From an uncultured Prevotella sp. (GTDB taxonomy: Bacteria > Bacteroidota > Bacteroidia > Bacteroidales > Bacteroidaceae): a stretch of 16,833 nt of DNA. Positions 12,874-16,833 of the stretch are shown piece after piece (positions within the stretch are counted from its first letter, which is position 1; the number at the start of each line of letters is the position of its first letter). The DNA is taken from NCBI GenBank assembly GCA_958369755.1, contig CATXJC010000042.1:1-16833 (forward strand), in the 5' to 3' direction. The notes beneath the pieces are model-generated. The model did not search any database and had not been told where the DNA came from. It saw only the letters and a program-made list of their open reading frames with translations. Position numbers and translations under genes: made by a program.

Positions 12874-15591
12874 ATGATGAAAAGATTTACAAATCAATCC
12901 AATGGGTCGCAAGCCGGCCGTATGTACAATGGGGGGGCGATAATCCGTAGATTCGCTCTGTTCCCATTGATGTTGCTCATGTTGTTGCTTCTGCCTGCCA
13001 ATATGGTGGCGGAGACAGATTACGACACGTCTGTAACGCTTAAAGAGTTAGCAGGTAACCCTGTGGGCTACAAGGGTGAGACTTACGCTAATCTCTTTGA
13101 TGGCAAAAAGGAAGACGGCAATTTCTCTAAGTGGTGCTGCGAGTTTAGCGGCAGCGCCTATGTCATCTTAGAAGCCAGCAAGGCAGGAATTCCTGTGGGC
13201 TACATCATCACTACGGGTAATGACAATGCAAATCCTAAATGTGGAGGTCGCAATCCGTTGTCATGGAAACTCTATGGCAACAACGAAGGCAAAGAAGGCG
13301 CTTGGACGCTTATCGATAAGGTAGAAAATGACAAGGTGCTCCAGGATAAGAACTATGCTTCGTACAACTTCGACTGCAAATGTTCTACCTCTTATCAATA
13401 TTTTAAATGGGAAATCTCGGCTATTCATAGTGGAAGCCTATTGCAGGTAGGCGAGTTTGAACTCAAACTCAAAACCTGTACTCACCTGAAAGCCGATGGC
13501 TCGTCTGCTCTTGGCGCAGCAATCAAAACCGTAGAACCTACTTGCACAGAGCATGGCTATACCACAAAAGAATGCTCTCTCTGTCATTTAATTGTGAATG
13601 AATATTTGAATCTTAAGCCACACACTCTCACTCATCATGCACTGAAAGCTGCTACATGTACAGAGGCTGGTAACATAGAATACTGGCAGTGCAGTGTATG
13701 CAACAAACTCTTCAGCAATGAAGCCGCAACTCAAGAGATTACTGATGCTGCCAGCCTTGAGATTCCAGCAAAAGGTCATCAATACAACAGTGAAGGCACT
13801 TGTACAAAATGTAACGCAAAAGGACCTCGCTATACTTTGTTCGATGGTTTGGATGGTATAACCGATGTTACCTTTACTTGCAATGGTGATTATCCTTGGA
13901 AGATGCTGGACTTGGGAGACGAAGGAATGTCTGAGGTCTCTTCCTATATTACAGATGAAAGCATAGGACTGATGTCAAATAATTATGAGATGGATTACAG
14001 TACATCTGAAATTGTAATCAAATTCAATGTAGAAAAGCCTATATTATTTTCATTTAAATATCTAATTTCGGCAGAGTATTTTGACAAATTCATTATTACT
14101 TTAAATGGCAAAATGCTTGATGAAATTAGAGAAACAAACCAAAAAGTGTATAAAAGCATTTTAAATAAGGGTGAATATTCTTTGACATTATCTTACGAAA
14201 AAGACGGGGATATAAGTGATGGTGCTGACCGCGCAATCATATACGATCTGAACACGGCAACCACTATTGATGACTATATCGCAGATTATGAATCGTCTAA
14301 CAATACAATTACATTCAAAAAAATCAATTCTGACAATCTGGGAGCTCTTGATTCAAACCATACAGTTATAGTGTGTAATGAACCGACGGTGAATGATGTG
14401 TGTTCTTTTTTAGGGATAAAGTACTCAGATATCAAGAGTGTCGTTTTCGATGAGAGTTTCATTACATACACTCCAACATCGTTGAATAGTTTCTTTAGAG
14501 AACTCAATAGCTTGCAAACTATTACAGGTCTTAAATATTTGAATACAGCGAATGTGACGGATATGGGATGTATGTTCTATAATTGTCAAAATCTCAATTC
14601 GCTCGACCTTACTAGCTTCAACACTCCGAAGGTGGAGCATATGTCCTATATGTTCCTTAACTGCTACGCTCTCACAACCATCTACGCCAGCGACAATTTT
14701 GTTACGGGAAAGGTTACTGATGGTTCTAGCATGTTCTCGGGCTGCACAAACCTCAAAGGTTTTATACATTATATGAGTAACCCAGACAAAACCGACCAAA
14801 CCTACGCCAACTACAAGACTGGCTATTTCACCAAGCTGGTAGGCAAGAATGGCGATGAGAAGATAGGAGCAACGGGAGAAACTCTTGCTACGGATAATCT
14901 CGTTCTTGACGATGGCAAGGACTTCGTGGCTTACGAGCCATTCGCAGCCAAGGCTGCATCTTACAGCCGCACTGTAGAAGGTACTACCTGGGCAACGCTC
15001 TGCCTGCCTTTCGAGGTATCTCTCGATGGTCAGAACTTCCGTGCCTTCAAACTCCTTTCGGCTGATGAGGGTACAGAAACCGTAGAACTCGAAGAGATAG
15101 AGACAAGCATCGAGGCTGGTACTCCTGTTATCATCAAGATGAAGGATGGAGCAACAAAGCTCGACTTCACAGAAGCCGACAAGACGATTGCAAAAGATGT
15201 TCAGACTGCTGAAACTGCTGACGCCAACTACAAGCTCCAGGGCATCTACACCAAAAAGGAGTTCAGCAAGGATACTGATAACAACTGCTACATCGTGAAG
15301 GGCGACAAGCTGATGAACCCAGCCAAGCTGTTGGATAAAACAGCAACAGAGTCTGTGGGCAGCAAGCCTTTCCGTGCTTACATGGCAGATAACTCATCTG
15401 CTCCTGCAGCAGGTGCCAGAATGTTCAGCATCAGCGTCGGCGGCAGCACCACAGCCATCGAGCAGTTGGAGTCTACAGCAGATAGCAAGGCAGAATACTA
15501 CGACCTCCAGGGCCGTCGTCTACAGAATTTGCAGAAGGGTGTGAACATCGTAAAGCGTGGCGGCAAGACCATGAAGGTTATCATTAAGTAA
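12874..15591 (+). CDS. BspA-like secreted surface protein with DUF285-type repeats
   Basis: 905 aa. Seen: an unusually long polar N-terminus (residues 1-26), a hydrophobic core (29-42) and a likely cleavage near NMVAET. Residues about 50-200 look like a discoidin-type beta domain. Residues about 202-317 form a cysteine-rich stretch with repeated CTEHGYTTKECSLC, CTEAGNIEYWQCSVC and GTCTKCNAKG units. A middle beta region follows (320-480). Residues about 540-630 are DUF285/BspA-type repeats (NTANVTDMGCMFYNCQNLNS, KVEHMSYMFLNC, DGSSMFSGCTNL). A C-terminal domain ends in AEYYDLQGRRLQN and a basic tail, the form common in secreted Prevotella proteins and resembling sorting domains. It probably sits on the surface and may bind host or other bacteria. 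A G7 tract (12931-12937) lies just before the hydrophobic core. The downstream peptide gene may share the transcript. Confidence 0.85.
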   Translation: MMKRFTNQSNGSQAGRMYNGGAIIRRFALFPLMLLMLLLLPANMVAETDYDTSVTLKELAGNPVGYKGETYANLFDGKKEDGNFSKWCCEFSGSAYVILEASKAGIPVGYIITTGNDNANPKCGGRNPLSWKLYGNNEGKEGAWTLIDKVENDKVLQDKNYASYNFDCKCSTSYQYFKWEISAIHSGSLLQVGEFELKLKTCTHLKADGSSALGAAIKTVEPTCTEHGYTTKECSLCHLIVNEYLNLKPHTLTHHALKAATCTEAGNIEYWQCSVCNKLFSNEAATQEITDAASLEIPAKGHQYNSEGTCTKCNAKGPRYTLFDGLDGITDVTFTCNGDYPWKMLDLGDEGMSEVSSYITDESIGLMSNNYEMDYSTSEIVIKFNVEKPILFSFKYLISAEYFDKFIITLNGKMLDEIRETNQKVYKSILNKGEYSLTLSYEKDGDISDGADRAIIYDLNTATTIDDYIADYESSNNTITFKKINSDNLGALDSNHTVIVCNEPTVNDVCSFLGIKYSDIKSVVFDESFITYTPTSLNSFFRELNSLQTITGLKYLNTANVTDMGCMFYNCQNLNSLDLTSFNTPKVEHMSYMFLNCYALTTIYASDNFVTGKVTDGSSMFSGCTNLKGFIHYMSNPDKTDQTYANYKTGYFTKLVGKNGDEKIGATGETLATDNLVLDDGKDFVAYEPFAAKAASYSRTVEGTTWATLCLPFEVSLDGQNFRAFKLLSADEGTETVELEEIETSIEAGTPVIIKMKDGATKLDFTEADKTIAKDVQTAETADANYKLQGIYTKKEFSKDTDNNCYIVKGDKLMNPAKLLDKTATESVGSKPFRAYMADNSSAPAAGARMFSISVGGSTTAIEQLESTADSKAEYYDLQGRRLQNLQKGVNIVKRGGKTMKVIIK
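12931..12937 (+). repeat. G7 homopolymer in the surface-protein signal region
   Basis: Seven G in the codons for N19-G20-G21-A22, between the start codon and the hydrophobic core. Slippage would break the frame from the ATG at 12874. An in-frame ATG at 12970 (M33) lies after the tract. Confidence 0.7.
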
Positions 15592-15615
15592 TAAAAATTA
15601 GTAATAAAAATAGAT

Positions 15616-15777
15616 ATGAAAAAGAAAAGATATATCAAGCCAGTGGTTAGCGTCATGGAAATGGAAACCACAGCCATCCTCGCCGGTTCTGTTATCCAGA
15701 AAGCGTCAGATGAGGATTACAGCGATGAAAATGTGAAGGATTTCTGGGATACAAATAAGGGAATTTGGGCAGACTAG
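15616..15777 (+). CDS. 53-aa peptide with conserved-type leader (MKKKRYIKP...LAGS)
   Basis: 53 aa: an MKKKRYIKPVVSVMEMETT leader, AILAGS (20-25), then an acidic, soluble tail (DEDYSDENVKDFWD) ending GIWAD. Small Bacteroidota genes starting 'MKKxYxKPxxxVxxME' with 'LAGS' or 'LAAS' near residue 25 are numerous in my knowledge of these genomes; their function is not established. The leader is basic then hydrophobic, and the LAGS position could be a processing site. It starts 24 bp after the surface-protein stop with no promoter between, so it is likely co-transcribed, and is followed by two hairpins. Possible roles are a secreted or processed peptide. Confidence 0.7.
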   Translation: MKKKRYIKPVVSVMEMETTAILAGSVIQKASDEDYSDENVKDFWDTNKGIWAD

Positions 15778-15797
15778 CCCCAGATTCTCTTTCGTAC

Positions 15798-15825
15798 CCC
15801 CAGGCAGCACATCTGATGCCTGGGG
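15798..15825 (+). terminator. First hairpin after the peptide gene
   Basis: CCCCAGGCA (15798-15806) pairs with TGCCTGGGG (15817-15825), loop 10 nt. There is no T-run, so it may be an mRNA-stabilising stem rather than a terminator. The same motif recurs at 16688-16715. Confidence 0.6.
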
Positions 15826-15831
15826 CAAAAT

Positions 15832-15869
15832 AAACAGCCCCCGGAGCTATTACGCTTCGGGGGCTGTTT
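15832..15869 (+). terminator. Second hairpin after the peptide gene, strong terminator
   Basis: AAACAGCCCCCGGAGC (15832-15847) and GCTTCGGGGGCTGTTT (15854-15869) pair with one mismatch around a 6-nt loop. The arms carry flanking A and T runs, so it can work in both directions. Confidence 0.8.
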
Positions 15870-15947
15870 CTGCTTTCTAGGTATCATGTTGATAGGTAAG
15901 TTCATGAACATCCACAACATTTTTTCCGAAACTTTTCTCCTATTTTC

Positions 15948-15978
15948 TTTGCACTTTCAAAATAAAAGCTTATCTTTG
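15948..15978 (+). promoter_or_regulatory. Promoter of the 47-aa/DUF6169-like unit
   Basis: -33 TTTG (15948-15951), 19 bp, then TATCTTTG (15971-15978). Transcription would start near 15985, giving a leader of about 30 nt to the ATG at 16015 and excluding the upstream in-frame ATG at 15886. Confidence 0.75.
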
Positions 15979-16014
15979 CAGACAAATAGAAGTAGAACTT
16001 TTAAATGGATAAAT

Positions 16015-16158
16015 ATGGCTTTAAAAATTAAAACTCGTGAAGAAGCAATTGCTGTATTACGAGACATGGTTAAACGTAAAAGAGAAATGGAGGCAAAGGC
16101 TCAAATAGACTTTGCTAAAGCACGTAAGGAGGCTGCAAACTGCTATGCAGGCCTTTAA
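16015..16158 (+). CDS. 47-aa basic helical protein, first gene of an overlapping pair
   Basis: 47 aa from ATG 16015; family not recognised. The sequence is almost wholly helix-forming and charged (TREEAIAVLRDMVKRKREME, then AKAQIDFAKARKEAANCYAGL), consistent with a short coiled coil or a DNA- or protein-binding helix. The frame is open upstream to ATG 15886, but that lies before the promoter. Its last 14 nt overlap the next gene, whose ribosome site AAGGAGG (16126-16132) lies inside this coding region, so translation of the two is probably coupled. A small partner or antitoxin-like role is possible but rests on gene order only. Confidence 0.6.
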   Translation: MALKIKTREEAIAVLRDMVKRKREMEAKAQIDFAKARKEAANCYAGL

Positions 16159-16642
16159 CTTAACGCGCCTCAATTTTCATTCTCCTTATAAGGTCTGGAT
16201 AGATAATGGCTCATATAAGTTCTTGACAGATTATGGTGTTCAGTATCGAATAGAATTTGTTGAAAATAATAATATCTGGGAGGATGAAAAAGCGTATGAA
16301 TTTGGTATTCTCAATGAAAACAAGAAGAATTCTCCTAACGATTCTAAAGTAAAAGAGACTGTACAAAGTATTATTGAAGAGTTCTTTCTCACGAATCCGG
16401 ACATTCTTTTATATCAATGTGAAACGGGTGATAGCAGACAGGCTATGCGAGCTCGTCTTTTTACCAGATGGTTTAACGAATTCGATAAACGAGATCGGTT
16501 TTGTGTCAAGGTTTCTATTCTTAGAGATGAAGAAGTTGACAATTACATAGCTATTATAGTTCAAAAGAGTAATCCTAAGTTGACTGACATCCTTCGAGAT
16601 TTTGATGAGTTTATCGGTTTCTTTGATACAAAGCCCGAATAA
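16145..16642 (+). CDS. DUF6169-like protein of unknown function
   Basis: 165 aa from ATG 16145. A TTG at 16112 in the same frame would add 11 residues but lies before the AAGGAGG site, which favours the ATG. Seen: YKFLTDYGVQYRIEFVEN near residues 23-40, YEFGILNEN, VKETVQSIIEEFFLTNPDILLYQCETGDSRQAMRARLFTRWFNE in the centre, and NPKLTDILRDFDEFIGFF at the end. The central 'ETGDSRQAMRARLFxxWF' block fits, from memory, the DUF6169 family of Bacteroidota. No signal peptide or membrane helix, so probably cytosolic. Function unknown. It overlaps the 47-aa gene by 14 nt and ends at a two-hairpin module. Confidence 0.65.
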   Translation: MQAFNLTRLNFHSPYKVWIDNGSYKFLTDYGVQYRIEFVENNNIWEDEKAYEFGILNENKKNSPNDSKVKETVQSIIEEFFLTNPDILLYQCETGDSRQAMRARLFTRWFNEFDKRDRFCVKVSILRDEEVDNYIAIIVQKSNPKLTDILRDFDEFIGFFDTKPE

Positions 16643-16687
16643 AAGCGGTAAGTGAGATACAGACAAACGGAATCTCTATCGTACCCC

Positions 16688-16715
16688 CACCAGGCAGCAC
16701 CTTTGCTGCCTGGTG
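16688..16715 (+). terminator. First hairpin after the DUF6169-like gene
   Basis: CACCAGGCAGCA (16688-16699) and TGCTGCCTGGTG (16704-16715) form a perfect 12-bp stem with a 4-nt loop, followed by CATAAAAAAA. It shares TCTCTWTCGTACCCCCA and AGGCAGCAC with the hairpin after the peptide gene. Confidence 0.65.
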
Positions 16716-16718
16716 CAT

Positions 16719-16757
16719 AAAAAAACTCCCGATGCGTATGGCACCGGGGGCTTTTTT
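16719..16757. terminator. Bidirectional terminator
   Basis: A run of A (16719-16725) then CTCCCGATGC pairs imperfectly with GCACCGGGGG followed by T6 (16752-16757). T-runs exist in both directions, serving the DUF6169-like gene and the convergent gene at the right edge. Confidence 0.75.
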
Positions 16758-16779
16758 CCGTTTCCTTCTTTATTCTTCT

Positions 16780-16833
16780 TTATACTTCCTTCCAATCTAC
16801 CAATCCTTTTCCCTTATCATCCAGTTCTATGGC
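16780..16833 (-). CDS. C-terminal end of a minus-strand gene (cut by the window edge)
   Basis: On the minus strand the last 18 codons read AIELDDKGKGLVDWKEV then TAA (complement of 16780-16782). The composition looks like genuine coding sequence and it ends just before a bidirectional terminator. Too short to assign a family. Confidence 0.45.
   Translation of the reverse strand, partial: AIELDDKGKGLVDWKEV

Noticed and set aside
15886..16014. 43-residue N-terminal extension of the 47-aa protein
   Set aside because: The start at 15886 lies upstream of a strong promoter whose transcript begins near 15985.

Overview
The window reads as chromosome of a gut or oral Bacteroidota, most likely Prevotella/Segatella. 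The evidence is the -7 box TAnnTTTG (sometimes with a -33 TTTG about 19-20 bp upstream), the near absence of Shine-Dalgarno sites, a SusD-type lipoprotein, a BspA-like surface protein with a YDLQGR-type C-terminus, and a thiamine receptor-PnuC unit behind a TPP riboswitch. I see no tRNA, rRNA, CRISPR array, transposase or phage gene.

Positions 1-6230 are core genome. A nitroreductase (minus) diverges from a stand-alone protein resembling the C-terminal part of a class II ribonucleotide reductase, followed by folB, a periplasmic amidase with a SPOR-like tail, an MCE/MlaD-type lipid-transport protein, and dnaA with a clear promoter and terminator. Positions 6233-9390 (minus) are a thiamine uptake operon: a TPP riboswitch, a TonB-dependent receptor and a PnuC-type inner-membrane transporter. 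No thiamine pyrophosphokinase gene follows.

Positions 9400-16833 are accessory in character and carry most of the unexplained structure. They hold an orphan, short SusD-like lipoprotein; a nested palindromic repeat; an AraC-type regulator with seven predicted membrane helices; a small two-helix membrane protein; a BspA-like surface protein with a G7 tract in its signal region; a 53-aa peptide gene of the 'MKKkYiKP...LAGS' type; an overlapping two-gene unit (47 aa plus a DUF6169-like protein); and the end of a minus-strand gene at the right edge. Three intergenic gaps here hold direct repeats with a 21-22 bp period, about two DNA turns, next to promoters. Two tandem-hairpin modules of related sequence close the peptide gene and the DUF6169-like unit.

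How the genes may work together: the thiamine operon is a coherent uptake pathway shut down by TPP. The amidase-MlaD pair concerns envelope maintenance. The run membrane regulator, small membrane protein, surface protein and small peptide (11309-15777) could be one sensing and display unit, but only gene order and spacing support that.
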